Assembly (NCBI RefSeq): GCF_004139715.1
Contig: NZ_CP035544.1
Location: 1,488,001 to 1,552,000 of the forward strand
Source: Muriicola soli
GTDB taxonomy: Bacteria > Bacteroidota > Bacteroidia > Flavobacteriales > Flavobacteriaceae
Length of the DNA: 64,000 nt
Direction: 5' to 3'
Shown: in pieces, positions 17,717 to 26,694 of the stretch
How the letters are laid out: each line of letters opens with the position of its first letter
How positions within the stretch are numbered: position 1 is the stretch's first letter
The notes under the pieces: generated by a model
Seen by the model: the letters and a program-made list of their open reading frames with translations, nothing else
The model's database searches: none
Told to the model about the DNA's origin: nothing
Made by a program: the position numbers and the translations under genes

Positions 17717-18781
17717 ATGAAAAAACACAATTTTAGCGCCGGACCCTGTATTCTTCCTGCCGAGGTTATGCAAAAAGCTGCCGAAGCGGTTCTCGAACTC
17801 GATGGAATAGGTCTTTCCTTGATTGAAATTTCACATCGAAGTAAAGAGTTTGTAGCCGTGATGGAAAAAGCGAGATCACTGGCGCTCGAACTCCTGAATT
17901 TGGAAGGAAAAGGATATCAGGCATTGTATCTGCAAGGTGGAGCCAGCCTCCAATTTGCGATGGTGGCCTATAATCTGTTAGAAAATAAAGCCGGGTATCT
18001 CAACACCGGTACCTGGAGCGACAAAGCCCTCAAAGAGGCCAACATCATTGGCAGTGGCATTGAGGTGGCATCCTCCAAGGATAAGAATTACAATTATATT
18101 CCCAAAGGTTACACCATTCCTGAAGGTCTAGACTACCTGCACCTGACTTCCAACAATACCATTTTTGGAACGCAGATCAAGGAATTTCCCAAGTCTGATG
18201 CCCCTCTGGTATGTGATATGAGTTCTGATATCTTTTCGAGGCAACTCGACTTTTCCAAATTTGATCTGATCTACGCCGGGGCTCAAAAGAATATGGGACC
18301 CGCAGGGACCACCCTTGTTATTGTAAAGGAAGATTTGCTAGGGAAAGTCAGCAGGAAGATCCCTTCCATGCTCAATTACAAAACGCATATTAGCAAGGAC
18401 AGTATGTTCAATACCCCGGCAGTGTTTCCGGTTTATGTAAGCATGCTTACGTTGCAATGGCTGAAAGACCTGGGAGGAATTGACGCTATTGAGGAAGTGA
18501 ACGAGAAAAAAGCAAAACTCATATATTCCGAGATCGACCTTAACCCCCTGTTTAAAGGTTTTGCTGCTAAAGAAGACCGTTCTAACATGAATGCGACTTT
18601 CTCATTAACCGATGAGAAGCTGAAAGATACCTTTGATGCCATGTGGAAAGAAGCCGGGATCAATGGGCTCAACGGGCACAGGTCTGTTGGGGGATACCGG
18701 GCCTCTATGTACAATGCCCTCACTCTGGAGAGTGTAGGCGTCCTGGTTGATGTAATGAGTGATCTGGAAAGAAAAGCATAA
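17717..18781 (+). CDS. serC: Phosphoserine aminotransferase
   Basis: PLP-dependent transamination of 3-phosphohydroxypyruvate to O-phosphoserine, the second step of serine synthesis, and also the analogous step in PLP synthesis. The 354-residue protein starts with HNFSAGPCILPAEV and has the substrate loop LQGGASLQFAM (72-82). The PLP lysine is K191 in YAGAQKNMGPAGT. GHRSVGGYRASMYN is at the C-terminus. It is followed 35 bases later by serA in the same direction, so the pair forms a serine-biosynthesis operon. Confidence 0.96.
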   Translation: MKKHNFSAGPCILPAEVMQKAAEAVLELDGIGLSLIEISHRSKEFVAVMEKARSLALELLNLEGKGYQALYLQGGASLQFAMVAYNLLENKAGYLNTGTWSDKALKEANIIGSGIEVASSKDKNYNYIPKGYTIPEGLDYLHLTSNNTIFGTQIKEFPKSDAPLVCDMSSDIFSRQLDFSKFDLIYAGAQKNMGPAGTTLVIVKEDLLGKVSRKIPSMLNYKTHISKDSMFNTPAVFPVYVSMLTLQWLKDLGGIDAIEEVNEKKAKLIYSEIDLNPLFKGFAAKEDRSNMNATFSLTDEKLKDTFDAMWKEAGINGLNGHRSVGGYRASMYNALTLESVGVLVDVMSDLERKA

Positions 18782-18816
18782 TCAATCCTTAAGTATTAAA
18801 GAGAATTAACAGCATA

Positions 18817-19773
18817 ATGAGTAAAAAAATTCTAGCCAACGACGGCATATCAGATAGCGGAATACAGGCATTAGAAAAAGCTGGATATGAAGTATTGACT
18901 ACCAAAGTAGCCCAGGAACAACTGGTAAACTTTATTAATGAAGAGCAGGTTTCAGGCTTGCTGGTAAGAAGTGCAACACAGGTGAGAAAGGAATTGATAG
19001 ATGCCTGCCCAAGTCTTAAACTCATAGGCCGTGGTGGCGTAGGTATGGACAATATAGATGTGGAATACGCGAGGGAAAAAGGCATACATGTCATCAACAC
19101 TCCTGCCTCTTCCTCTGCTTCAGTTGCAGAACTCGTATTCGCGCATTTATTCGGTGGTGTCAGGTTTTTATACGATGCCAACAGAAATATGCCCCTGGAA
19201 GGAGATAAGAATTTTAAGGGCCTCAAGAAAAATTACGGGAAAGGTACTGAATTGCGGGGCAAAACACTGGGAGTCCTTGGATTTGGAAGGATAGGTCAGG
19301 CTACCGCTAAAATAGCCCTTGGTATTGGAATGAAGGTTATCTATCACGATCCCTATATGGAGGATGCGCAGGTAGATCTGTCCTTCTACGACGGTCAGTC
19401 CATATCCTTTAACTTAAAAAGTTGCAGCAAAGAGGAGCTATTGAAATCTGCCAACTTTATTACGCTTCATGTTCCAGCTCAAAAAGATTACATTATTGGC
19501 AAAGCCGAATTTGAACTTATGAAGAACGGCGTTGGTTTGGTCAACGCTGCAAGAGGCGGAGTGATAGACGAGGTTGCCCTGGTTGCCGCTATTGACAGCG
19601 GGAAGGTTGCCTTCGCCGGACTTGATGTATTTGAATCGGAGCCGGTACCGGAGGTCAGGATCCTTATGCATCCAAAAATATCTTTATCCCCTCACATTGG
19701 GGCCGCAACAGACGAAGCACAGGACAGGATCGGAACGGAACTTGCAGATCAAATCATCCGACTCTTAAACTAA
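18817..19773 (+). CDS. serA: D-3-phosphoglycerate dehydrogenase, short form (no ACT domain)
   Basis: D-2-hydroxyacid dehydrogenase, first step of serine synthesis. The Rossmann motif GVLGFGRIGQATAK is at 152-165. Catalytic Arg lies in NAARGGVIDE, Glu in the FESEPVPE stretch, and His in SPHIGAATDEAQDR. At 318 residues it ends after the catalytic core, without the ACT or ASB regulatory domain, so it should not have classic serine feedback inhibition. Pairing with serC supports the substrate assignment over other hydroxyacids. Confidence 0.93.
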   Translation: MSKKILANDGISDSGIQALEKAGYEVLTTKVAQEQLVNFINEEQVSGLLVRSATQVRKELIDACPSLKLIGRGGVGMDNIDVEYAREKGIHVINTPASSSASVAELVFAHLFGGVRFLYDANRNMPLEGDKNFKGLKKNYGKGTELRGKTLGVLGFGRIGQATAKIALGIGMKVIYHDPYMEDAQVDLSFYDGQSISFNLKSCSKEELLKSANFITLHVPAQKDYIIGKAEFELMKNGVGLVNAARGGVIDEVALVAAIDSGKVAFAGLDVFESEPVPEVRILMHPKISLSPHIGAATDEAQDRIGTELADQIIRLLN

Positions 19774-19821
19774 AATAATAATAAGAATTTACGCGTAACA
19801 GAATAATTAAAAACTAAGAAT

Positions 19822-20454
19822 ATGTCAGGACTTTTGGATTTATTAGGTGGCCCAATGGGCAAGGAACTTATCAACGGTGTCGCTCAGCAGACAGGACAAC
19901 CGACAGACAAAACAGCCGATGTGCTGAGTATGGCCATGCCCCTATTGTTGGGTGCCATGAAGAAAAATGCCTCGAATCCTCAGAATGCAGAAGGACTCAT
20001 GAATGCTCTTTCTTCAAAACACAACGGCGGGATCCTGGACAATCTCGGAGGTTTATTTCAGGGAGGTGTGAATGATTCTGTAATAGCTGATGGCGCAGGG
20101 ATTTTAGGACATGTCCTGGGTAACAAACAACCAGCCGTAGAGAATGCCCTTAGTCAGAAATCAGGTATAGATGCCGGAAGCGTTGCACAAATTCTAAAGA
20201 TTGCTGCCCCAATCGTAATGGGGTATTTGGGAAGACAAAAAGCGCAGAGTAATGTAAGTGATGCCAACGGCTTGAGTTCTCTTTTAGGCTCGATGCTCGG
20301 TGGGCAACCAAAACAAAATCAAAGTCTTATCACAAGTCTTATCGATTCTGACGGAGACGGCAGTGTTCTGGATGATGTAGCAGACATGGTCTTAGGAAGC
20401 AAGAAGAAGAAAGGTGGCCTTGGCGGTATGCTGGGCGGGCTATTTGGAAAGTAG
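19822..20454 (+). CDS. DUF937-domain protein (YidB-like)
   Basis: A 210-residue Gly/Leu/Met-rich protein. The repeated DUF937 pattern is visible (MSGLLDLLGGPMGKELI, VLSMAMPLLLGAMKKNA, then ILKIAAPIVMGYLGRQK). The C-terminus is very glycine-rich (KKGGLGGMLGGLFGK), and a DSDGDGSVLDDVADM segment looks like a calcium-binding or dockerin-like loop. No signal peptide is seen. Function of the family is unknown. It closes the serC-serA run and is followed by a strong terminator. Confidence 0.85.
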   Translation: MSGLLDLLGGPMGKELINGVAQQTGQPTDKTADVLSMAMPLLLGAMKKNASNPQNAEGLMNALSSKHNGGILDNLGGLFQGGVNDSVIADGAGILGHVLGNKQPAVENALSQKSGIDAGSVAQILKIAAPIVMGYLGRQKAQSNVSDANGLSSLLGSMLGGQPKQNQSLITSLIDSDGDGSVLDDVADMVLGSKKKKGGLGGMLGGLFGK

Positions 20455-20481
20455 ATAAGAGGTTACCTAAGGATTTTTAAC

Positions 20482-20513
20482 AAAACCATCGGAAAAAGCC
20501 CGATGGTTTTTTT
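20482..20513 (+). terminator. Rho-independent terminator after DUF937 gene
   Basis: Stem AAAACCATCGG / CCGATGGTTTT with a 7-base loop and a run of T. It ends the serC-serA-DUF937 transcription unit. Confidence 0.85.
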
Positions 20514-20528
20514 GTATCTTAAGGTGTC

Positions 20529-21002
20529 ATGAAAAGAAGATTATATTATTTGTCAATGTCCGTCAGACTGCTGTTCATCATTAGTTTGTCTGTGCTGATA
20601 TGGAGTTGTTCCAGCACCAGGATTGATCCCGTGATCGCTGCTAAGGAAAAGGAAGCATTTAATTCCTCCAGCGCCGATACTGTGGAAATATCAGATGAAG
20701 AATCCAATTACGAGATCATTATCATAGAACCGGGATTTAACGTATGGTTACAGGCCGTTGCACGTCCACCGGGATATTATTCAAAAACCTTTCTGGAAAA
20801 CAGGAACCAGTTTTTAGTCATCGAATGGAATAATCGCGTCATAAACAATTTACAGTATGATCCACAACTGTATCAACTACAAATAGATTATGATCCGCGC
20901 ATCGACTACGGTTACGAGGTAAACTACAAACTCTACAATTACTTTGTCTATTTCCAGCGCAAGTACAATCAAAGGTTAGGACCCTTTGCGGCACGCATCT
21001 AA
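20529..21002 (+). CDS. DUF6146-type lipoprotein
   Basis: A 157-residue exported protein with signal LLFIISLSVLIWSCSS and a lipobox cysteine at the WSC position. The mature domain reads YEIIIIEPGFNVWLQAVARP and ends FVYFQRKYNQRLGPF. I recognise this pattern from the DUF6146 family, which is confined to Bacteroidota. No function is known. It overlaps nothing; the DUF6787-type gene starts 31 bases after its stop with its own promoter. Confidence 0.78.
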   Translation: MKRRLYYLSMSVRLLFIISLSVLIWSCSSTRIDPVIAAKEKEAFNSSSADTVEISDEESNYEIIIIEPGFNVWLQAVARPPGYYSKTFLENRNQFLVIEWNNRVINNLQYDPQLYQLQIDYDPRIDYGYEVNYKLYNYFVYFQRKYNQRLGPFAARI

Positions 21003-21007
21003 TTATT

Positions 21008-21015
21008 TACCTTTG
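21008..21015 (+). promoter_or_regulatory. TANNTTTG -7 element for the DUF6787-type gene
   Basis: TACCTTTG, exact consensus, 18 bases before the ATG at 21034. It fixes that start against a longer in-frame reading. Confidence 0.5.
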
Positions 21016-21033
21016 CGGCTTCAAAATAGGAGA

Positions 21034-21360
21034 ATGACAAATCGCCTGAAAAAACATTGGGGAATAACATCGACCTGGCAACTTATAGTCATTTTCTGGG
21101 TGTTTGCCATTACCGGGTCTTCATCAGTATATGTGGCAAAACCATTTTTAAACTGGATCGGACTCTCACGCGAAGCTTTTCCGGATAGCTGGTGGAGTGG
21201 AACGGTCTACTGGACCTTGCGCCTGCTATTGATTTTTCCTTTCTACCAGGTCTTGCTCATTATTTTTGGATGGCTGTTTGGGCAGTTTAAGTTTTTTTGG
21301 AATTTCGAGAAGAAAATGCTTAGCAGACTCGGATTTAGACGACTTTTCCAGGAACCGTAA
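21034..21360 (+). CDS. DUF6787-type small membrane protein
   Basis: A 108-residue protein with two membrane segments (QLIVIFWVFAITGSSSVYVA and LRLLLIFPFYQVLLIIFGWLF) and a C-terminal FKFFWNFEKKMLSRLGF. This matches a Bacteroidota-only family with conserved Trp/Phe residues. Database copies are sometimes wrongly called prolipoprotein diacylglyceryl transferase; the catalytic residues of Lgt are absent. The start is chosen from the -7 element 18 bases upstream. Confidence 0.75.
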   Translation: MTNRLKKHWGITSTWQLIVIFWVFAITGSSSVYVAKPFLNWIGLSREAFPDSWWSGTVYWTLRLLLIFPFYQVLLIIFGWLFGQFKFFWNFEKKMLSRLGFRRLFQEP

Positions 21361-21483
21361 TCACCTTTTTACACTCGCATATTCGCAGTTATTGACGAGC
21401 TGTCATCACCAATACCATCTATTGGCAATGGCGGAGAGCACGCTTTGGACAACTACCGTACTTTTTTAATATATTTCGTTAAT

Positions 21484-21777
21484 TCAGGATTCAATTGCCT
21501 TTTGCGAAGATCTTTTGGCTGTAATAAATGTGTATAACCACATTAAAGTAAAGCTGGGGATTAGGTCGAATCCCGGAACCAATTCCTCAATGAAGGTAAT
21601 TACACCTGCTATTTGTCCGGTCTTCCCTTTGTACATTCGTGTCATTAGCCAAGCGGCAACAGGAGCCCAGATCACGTCGGAAAATTCACCTATCCCCGGA
21701 ATTAAAAATGACAGCATCCCGATACCATCGAAGAGTAATCCCAGCAGCAGGTATTTAATTTTTGGCGTTTCCTTCAT
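21484..21777 (-). CDS. Small membrane protein, unassigned
   Basis: A 97-residue protein with two or three hydrophobic segments. The first is YLLLGLLFDGIGMLSFLIPG, and near the C-terminus comes LIPSFTLMWLYTFI. Gly/Pro at the turns and a conserved-looking EELVPGFDLIPSF suggest a real membrane protein. I do not recognise a named family. It is isolated between the DUF6787-type gene and folE. Function cannot be assigned. Confidence 0.65.
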   Translation of the reverse strand: MKETPKIKYLLLGLLFDGIGMLSFLIPGIGEFSDVIWAPVAAWLMTRMYKGKTGQIAGVITFIEELVPGFDLIPSFTLMWLYTFITAKRSSQKAIES

Positions 21778-21848
21778 TTCCCGTAAAAATACAGAAATCC
21801 TTCGGCTAGCTGCAAATGAGTAAATAAAGAAATAAAAATAAGATGTGA

Positions 21849-22448
21849 CTAGGAGAGTCTGGAACTGATCAGCTTAAGAAACTCATTACGCGTCTCAATT
21901 TTTTCAAACTGCCCGCGGAAACCTGAAGTAGTAGTTACCGAATTTTGTTTCTGTACCCCTCGCATCATCATACACATATGTGAGGCTTCAATCACCACCG
22001 CAACGCCTTTGGGTTGCAGGGTCTTGTTGATACATTCCAAAATATCGTGTGTGAGTCGTTCCTGTACCTGCAATCTGCGGGCAAATACGTCAACAACCCT
22101 CGGAATCTTGCTGAGTCCAACTATATGGCCGTTGGGAATATACGCTATATGCGCCTTGCCATAAAAAGGCAACATGTGGTGCTCGCATAGGGAGTACACT
22201 TCAATGTCCTTAATAATGACCATTTCGTCATATTCTTCAGCAAACATGGCACTTTTCAAGATTTTAACAGCATCCTGCTTGTAACCTTGGGTAAGAAATA
22301 ACATTGCTTTGGCCGCTCGCTCAGGTGTCTTGGCCAGACCTTCGCGTTTAACGTCCTCCCCTATTTCGTCTATTATTTTTTCGTAGCGTTCTTTAACCTC
22401 GTTGGTGATGCTTAAATTGTATTCTTCTAAATTCTGATATGGTGCCAT
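21849..22448 (-). CDS. folE: GTP cyclohydrolase I
   Basis: Converts GTP to dihydroneopterin triphosphate for folate (and possibly pterin) synthesis. The 199-residue form starts at the ATG at 22448 ([11 protein letters not shown]). Zinc ligands are C88, H91 and C159, in [11 protein letters not shown] and SHMCMMMRG. The GTP-binding segments [25 protein letters not shown] and TTTSGFRG are intact. An upstream in-frame ATG adds 13 unconserved residues and was not used. Encoded alone. Confidence 0.95.
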   Translation of the reverse strand: MAPYQNLEEYNLSITNEVKERYEKIIDEIGEDVKREGLAKTPERAAKAMLFLTQGYKQDAVKILKSAMFAEEYDEMVIIKDIEVYSLCEHHMLPFYGKAHIAYIPNGHIVGLSKIPRVVDVFARRLQVQERLTHDILECINKTLQPKGVAVVIEASHMCMMMRGVQKQNSVTTTSGFRGQFEKIETRNEFLKLISSRLS

Positions 22449-22697
22449 ACTGGAGTAAATAAAATGAGCGTTTTCTGTTAAGCTCAAATATTGTTTATTA
22501 TTTCTACGTTAAACTTAAACAAAATTAATGAATTCTCGTAGCTCCCCATAACTTTAACGAATTATTAGCATGGTGAGGCCCGGATCAGAATTTCGCAACA
22601 AATTTATTCAGCTTAGTTCTTCTTATTGCTTTCCCTGCTTAGATGTATTTTGTATTCAGGTGGCTTATGTGTACTTTCGAACTTCAAAATTTACGGG

Positions 22698-23363
22698 ATG
22701 ATATCCGCAAAAAATCTTCAAAAATTCTACGGGAATTTACAAGTTCTTAAAGGTGTGGATTTGCACATCGATAAAGGTGAGATCGTTTCCGTTGTCGGAG
22801 CTTCAGGGGCCGGTAAAACGACCTTGCTACAAATACTTGGCACGCTTGATCATCAGTCCAATACCAAAGAAAGCGAATTGATGATCAACGAGGTTGAAGT
22901 AACTCAGCTCAATGACAAAGAATTAGCCGTGTTTAGGAATGAACACATCGGATTTATCTTTCAATTCCATCAATTACTTCCCGAATTTACGGCTTTGGAA
23001 AATGTCTGTATCCCTGCGTTTATCAAACGGACAGATCCTAAGGATGCAGAAAAAAAGGGGATGGAACTACTCAATTTTCTGGGCCTTAAAGAACGTTATC
23101 ACCACAAACCCAGTGAACTTTCCGGCGGAGAGCAACAACGGGTGGCAGTTGCCAGAGCACTGATCAATAACCCCTCAGTTATTCTTGCCGACGAGCCCAG
23201 TGGAAACCTCGATTCGGAAAGTGCAGATATCCTCCACAAATTATTTTTTCAACTCCGAGAGGAATATGGACAGACCTTCGTCATTGTAACCCATAACGAA
23301 GAACTGGCTGATATGGCCGACCGAAAACTCACCATGGTAGACGGACTTATTGTAAATGCATGA
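22698..23363 (+). CDS. ABC transporter ATP-binding protein, LolD/MacB-like
   Basis: A 221-residue ATPase. Motifs are GASGAGKTT (Walker A), [14 protein letters not shown] (signature) and [14 protein letters not shown] (Walker B). The NLDSE ending is typical of the LolD/FtsE/MacB group that powers lipoprotein release or peptide export. No permease gene is adjacent. ATG 22698 was chosen ([12 protein letters not shown]). A one-mismatch -7 element (TACTTTCG at 22672) lies 18 bases before it. Its stop overlaps the CPBP start (ATGA), so the genes are translationally coupled. Confidence 0.9.
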   Translation: MISAKNLQKFYGNLQVLKGVDLHIDKGEIVSVVGASGAGKTTLLQILGTLDHQSNTKESELMINEVEVTQLNDKELAVFRNEHIGFIFQFHQLLPEFTALENVCIPAFIKRTDPKDAEKKGMELLNFLGLKERYHHKPSELSGGEQQRVAVARALINNPSVILADEPSGNLDSESADILHKLFFQLREEYGQTFVIVTHNEELADMADRKLTMVDGLIVNA

Positions 23364-23908
23364 TGTTACGACGCCTTTGGTCTTTTTGCCGTAAACCGGA
23401 ATACGTCCCTTATAAAAACTTGTCTTTGACATTGCGGTTGAAAATCGTGTATTCCCTTGTATTCTGGAATTTTATTGTAGGTATTGGAATTGTAATGCTT
23501 GCAGAAGGATTATTTCAATGGCTTGATATTGATATGGGGAAACACAAAACTGAAGACATGTTCCTGAAGTACTCTTATTTTCAGGTTTTTGCCTTAATGG
23601 TGCTTATGGCACCTATCCTTGAAGAAATTATTTTCCGGGGTCCGCTTATTTTTTTTAAACGATCCTCCTTTTTTCCTATTGCGTTTTATCTTTCATGCCT
23701 GCTCTTTGGCCTAGTGCATCTCAGCAATTTTGAAGAAGGCGCCTCCCTCTTAATGTGGGCACCTCTCCTGGTAGCACCCCAGGCCCTAATGGGATTATTC
23801 TTGGGCTTTCTCAGGGTAAAGTTAGGCTTGCGTTATGCCATTCTCATGCATATGAGCCACAATGGTATCTTATTTCTATTGATTAGTTTAATAGAACTGG
23901 TAGAATGA
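23360..23908 (+). CDS. CPBP-family intramembrane metalloprotease
   Basis: A 182-residue protein with about four membrane helices. The CPBP (Rce1/Abi) motifs are EEIIFRG (88-94), FGLVHLSN (116-123, H120) and HMSHNG (164-169, with H164/N168). The family includes prenyl-protein endopeptidases and bacterial self-immunity proteins; the bacterial substrate here is unknown. It overlaps both neighbours by 4 bases, so it belongs to a coupled three-gene unit with the ABC ATPase and the TIGR02757 protein. Confidence 0.88.
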   Translation: MMLRRLWSFCRKPEYVPYKNLSLTLRLKIVYSLVFWNFIVGIGIVMLAEGLFQWLDIDMGKHKTEDMFLKYSYFQVFALMVLMAPILEEIIFRGPLIFFKRSSFFPIAFYLSCLLFGLVHLSNFEEGASLLMWAPLLVAPQALMGLFLGFLRVKLGLRYAILMHMSHNGILFLLISLIELVE

Positions 23909-24681
23909 AAACAAAGCTAAAGCGGGAAACCCTGCGAGATTTTCTCGACCAGAAAGTTTTGGAATACAATAGACCTGAATTCCTTTCCTCAGATCCTATA
24001 CAGATTCCTCACGGTTTTACCCGTAAAGAGGATATTGAAATCAGCGGATTTCTCACGGCTACCATTGCCTGGGGCAACAGAAAAAGTATTATCAATAATG
24101 CCCGCCTGATGATGGAACTGCTAGATAATGCCCCATACCAGTTCGTAAAAGATCATTCGGAGTCGGACTTAATTACGCTTAAGGACTTTGTACACCGGAC
24201 TTTTAATGGGGTGGATTTCGCTTATTTTATCAGAGCACTGCGGTTTATCTACACCCAAGAGGGAGGTCTTGAATCGGTTTTCACGAGGAATGCTGAGGAG
24301 GCCTCCCTGCAAAGCTCCATTTCCAGCTTCAAAGCCCTTTTTTTCAAATTGGAGCATCCGGCGAGAACAGAAAAACACATTTCCGATCCTGCTCGGGGAT
24401 CCGCTGCCAAAAGGATAAATATGTTCCTGCGATGGATGATTCGCGATGCCAACTCAGGCGTCGATTTCGGGTTATGGAAATCCCTTAGTCCGGCTCAATT
24501 ATCATGTCCTCTGGACGTGCATTCCGGCAATGTTGCACGAAAATTAGGTCTGCTTAGGCGGAAACAAAATGACGCAAAAGCGGTAGCAGAACTTGATGCC
24601 AACCTCCGTCTTTTAGACCCTAGAGACCCTGTGAAATATGACTTTGCCCTATTTGGCCTGGGAGTCTTTGAGAAATTCTGA
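23905..24681 (+). CDS. TIGR02757 (DUF2400) family protein
   Basis: A 258-residue soluble protein matching the TIGR02757 pattern. It has FLTATIAWGNRKSIINNARLM, HRTFNGVDFAYFIRAL, FLRWMIRD with following CPLDVHSGNVARKLGL, and the closing DPRDPVKYDFALFGLGVFE. Conserved Trp, Asp and His residues and a weak helix-hairpin-helix-like region suggest nucleic-acid chemistry, but the function is unproven. It is the last gene of the coupled operon. Family call is firm, function is not. Confidence 0.85.
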   Translation: MKTKLKRETLRDFLDQKVLEYNRPEFLSSDPIQIPHGFTRKEDIEISGFLTATIAWGNRKSIINNARLMMELLDNAPYQFVKDHSESDLITLKDFVHRTFNGVDFAYFIRALRFIYTQEGGLESVFTRNAEEASLQSSISSFKALFFKLEHPARTEKHISDPARGSAAKRINMFLRWMIRDANSGVDFGLWKSLSPAQLSCPLDVHSGNVARKLGLLRRKQNDAKAVAELDANLRLLDPRDPVKYDFALFGLGVFEKF

Positions 24682-25044
24682 ATTGCGATTTCAGGGATAG
24701 GCGGTAAGACCTCTTTATAATTGACAATATCTGTAATTATTTCCTCCTAAGAATTAAGTCGTACCATCGAATAGTGATAAATCACCATAACGTTACCTAA
24801 TTATGAAAATTGGGTTAAGTAGGCTTTAAAACTATTTATCAATTTAAAGAAATCATTAAGATTCCATCCAAATTCAGAATTTAAATCAATAAAATTTATC
24901 TTTTATAATCAAATACATAACAGTATTAGTTATTTGTTAAATAAATGATAATTGAAGGTGAGATCAAGTGTTCCTGAGGGAAATTTCCTATCTTTAATTA
25001 CAACCTAACTAGTTACTGTCACCCATAGGAAAGTTGAGAAGGGA
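24682..25044. other. 363-base AT-rich intergenic region
   Basis: I see no ORF of coding character, no tRNA and no strong hairpin. A near-consensus -7 element TATCTTTA lies at 24989-24996, 48 bases before the next start. AGTTGAGAAGGGA just before that ATG is one of the few purine-rich Shine-Dalgarno-like leaders here. Confidence 0.6.
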
Positions 25045-25410
25045 ATGGTAAGTAGTTTTTCAGTAGAAAATAAAAAAGATCACCTGGTAATAATTGTGGA
25101 AGGCAATTACGATTACTGGGAATTCCTGGAATATCCCCAACAGATTTTAAATACTTGTAAAGAGCACGATTGCGATAAGGTTCTTGTAGACCTTAGCTCC
25201 GTTAAATCGGAGGAAATTGCGCTCATTGAACTTTTCTTTCTGGGCGAAAAGATCGCTAAAATTTTGGGTAAAAAGATAATGCTGGCCTTGATCTGGAAAC
25301 GGGAATCTCTGTCCGACTTCCTGGTAGACGTCGCTACAAATCGTTCAGCACGACTCAAAGTATTCGATACGGTTAAAAGAGCGGAATACTGGTTACTTCA
25401 CCAATATTAA
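25045..25410 (+). CDS. STAS-like domain protein
   Basis: A 121-residue soluble alpha/beta protein. The pattern VIIVEGNYDYWEFLEYP, then CDKVLVDLSSVKSEEIALIELFFLGEKIA and a closing amphipathic helix fits a STAS (anti-sigma-antagonist or SpoIIAA-like) fold. The key conserved serine of classic SpoIIAA cannot be located with confidence, so a phospho-switch role is not shown. It is isolated, facing the oxidoreductase gene with a single base between stops. A long AT-rich region upstream could hold regulation. Confidence 0.6.
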   Translation: MVSSFSVENKKDHLVIIVEGNYDYWEFLEYPQQILNTCKEHDCDKVLVDLSSVKSEEIALIELFFLGEKIAKILGKKIMLALIWKRESLSDFLVDVATNRSARLKVFDTVKRAEYWLLHQY

Positions 25411-25411
25411 A

Positions 25412-26557
25412 TTAATTACTTTCGGAAACTAAGCCCATCTTCCCCAGATCGAGTGCTATTTTCCTATTCCCTTCAGCAATAGATTGGTAGATCGCCTCTA
25501 CGATGATCATATCTCTCTTCCCCATCTCCCCAGGTGCCCTGTTTTCTGTCCCGTACAAAATATGACTCGCAAAATCATCCATCTGTAATTTCTGTTGAGA
25601 TTCGTGCGGAAACTGAATGGGTCCACGCGATGTTTCACCTGCCAGGGGTCCGTAATTATTGGCGGGTTTCAAAGAGAACCAGCCCTTGTTGCACGATGCG
25701 TATAAGCTATTGGCGTTGGCATTGTGGGAAGTAAATATACTTCCTGTAGCCCCGCCGGGAAATTCGAACTGAGCGGTTATGGTCTCATCGGTTTCCTTGA
25801 AATAGTCGGGTCGGGTACTAAATTCCTGAGCTGTAACACTTACAGGGTTTTCTCCTGTTCCGTAAATCGAACTTTGAATACTGTAGACACCCATGTTTAC
25901 GAGGGCTCCTCCTCCGGAAAGCGCTTTGTTGAGCCTCCACTGTGCAGGATTTCCATTAGAGCGATAAGCCGCTTCTGCCATAATATAAGAGACTTCACCA
26001 AAGGTTTTCTCCTTCACATATCTCTTGATCTCCTGAGTATAAGGTTCGGAATGCAGACGATAGCCCATACCAAGTTTTACCCCTGCAATTTTGCACGCCT
26101 CTATGATCGCATCACATTCTGCTACAGAAATTCCCATGGGTTTTTCACAAATGACATGCTTTCCGGCTTTGGCAGCCCTGATTGAGAATTCTGCATGCAT
26201 ACTGTTGGGTAATACTACATATACAATATCAATGTCCTCATTGTTGGCAATGGTATCAAAGTTCTGGTAGTTGTAAATATTTTTTGTTTCAATATTGTAT
26301 TTTGAAGCCCATACTTGTTCTTTGGCCCTGGAGCCAGTTACGATTCCGGCAAGGTGACAATGCTTTGTATTTTGCAAGGCCGGAGCCAGCTGATAAGTGC
26401 TGTAACTTCCCAGTCCAACCAGGGCAATTCCCAGGGAGCGACCCTGTCCTTCCTTTCCTCCCATGGCGCATGCCAGAGGAGCATGCGCCAGAACAGCGGT
26501 TCCGAGAAGGCCCTCCGATAACCTGCGATTAAAATATCTTCTCGTGATTTTTTTCAT
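25412..26557 (-). CDS. Tat-exported Gfo/Idh/MocA-family oxidoreductase
   Basis: A 381-residue NAD(P)-dependent oxidoreductase, probably acting on sugars. The N-terminus has twin arginines (TRRYFNRR) before a hydrophobic stretch and an Ala/Cys-rich end, so it is a Tat signal or lipoprotein anchor. Then come the Rossmann start GIALVGLGSYSTYQLAPAL, the family motif VICEKPMGISVAECDAII and a catalytic-region GGGALVNMGVYSIQS. This resembles glucose-fructose oxidoreductase. Export with tightly bound cofactor is known for that enzyme; substrate is unknown here. Confidence 0.88.
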   Translation of the reverse strand: MKKITRRYFNRRLSEGLLGTAVLAHAPLACAMGGKEGQGRSLGIALVGLGSYSTYQLAPALQNTKHCHLAGIVTGSRAKEQVWASKYNIETKNIYNYQNFDTIANNEDIDIVYVVLPNSMHAEFSIRAAKAGKHVICEKPMGISVAECDAIIEACKIAGVKLGMGYRLHSEPYTQEIKRYVKEKTFGEVSYIMAEAAYRSNGNPAQWRLNKALSGGGALVNMGVYSIQSSIYGTGENPVSVTAQEFSTRPDYFKETDETITAQFEFPGGATGSIFTSHNANANSLYASCNKGWFSLKPANNYGPLAGETSRGPIQFPHESQQKLQMDDFASHILYGTENRAPGEMGKRDMIIVEAIYQSIAEGNRKIALDLGKMGLVSESN

Positions 26558-26694
26558 GCCTCAACAATTGAAGTGATTAGTGGATGATTTCAACAGATTT
26601 AATGTACAAAAAACTCTTCATTCCTTTTAAAGGGTGGCTTTTTAGCTGAATCGACATTATTTCCTATTTTTAGCTCTCTAAAAATGTACCTCAG

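Noticed and set aside
25724-26185. 153-residue plus-strand ORF antisense to the Gfo/Idh gene
   Set aside because: Lies wholly over conserved codons of the oxidoreductase; no independent support.
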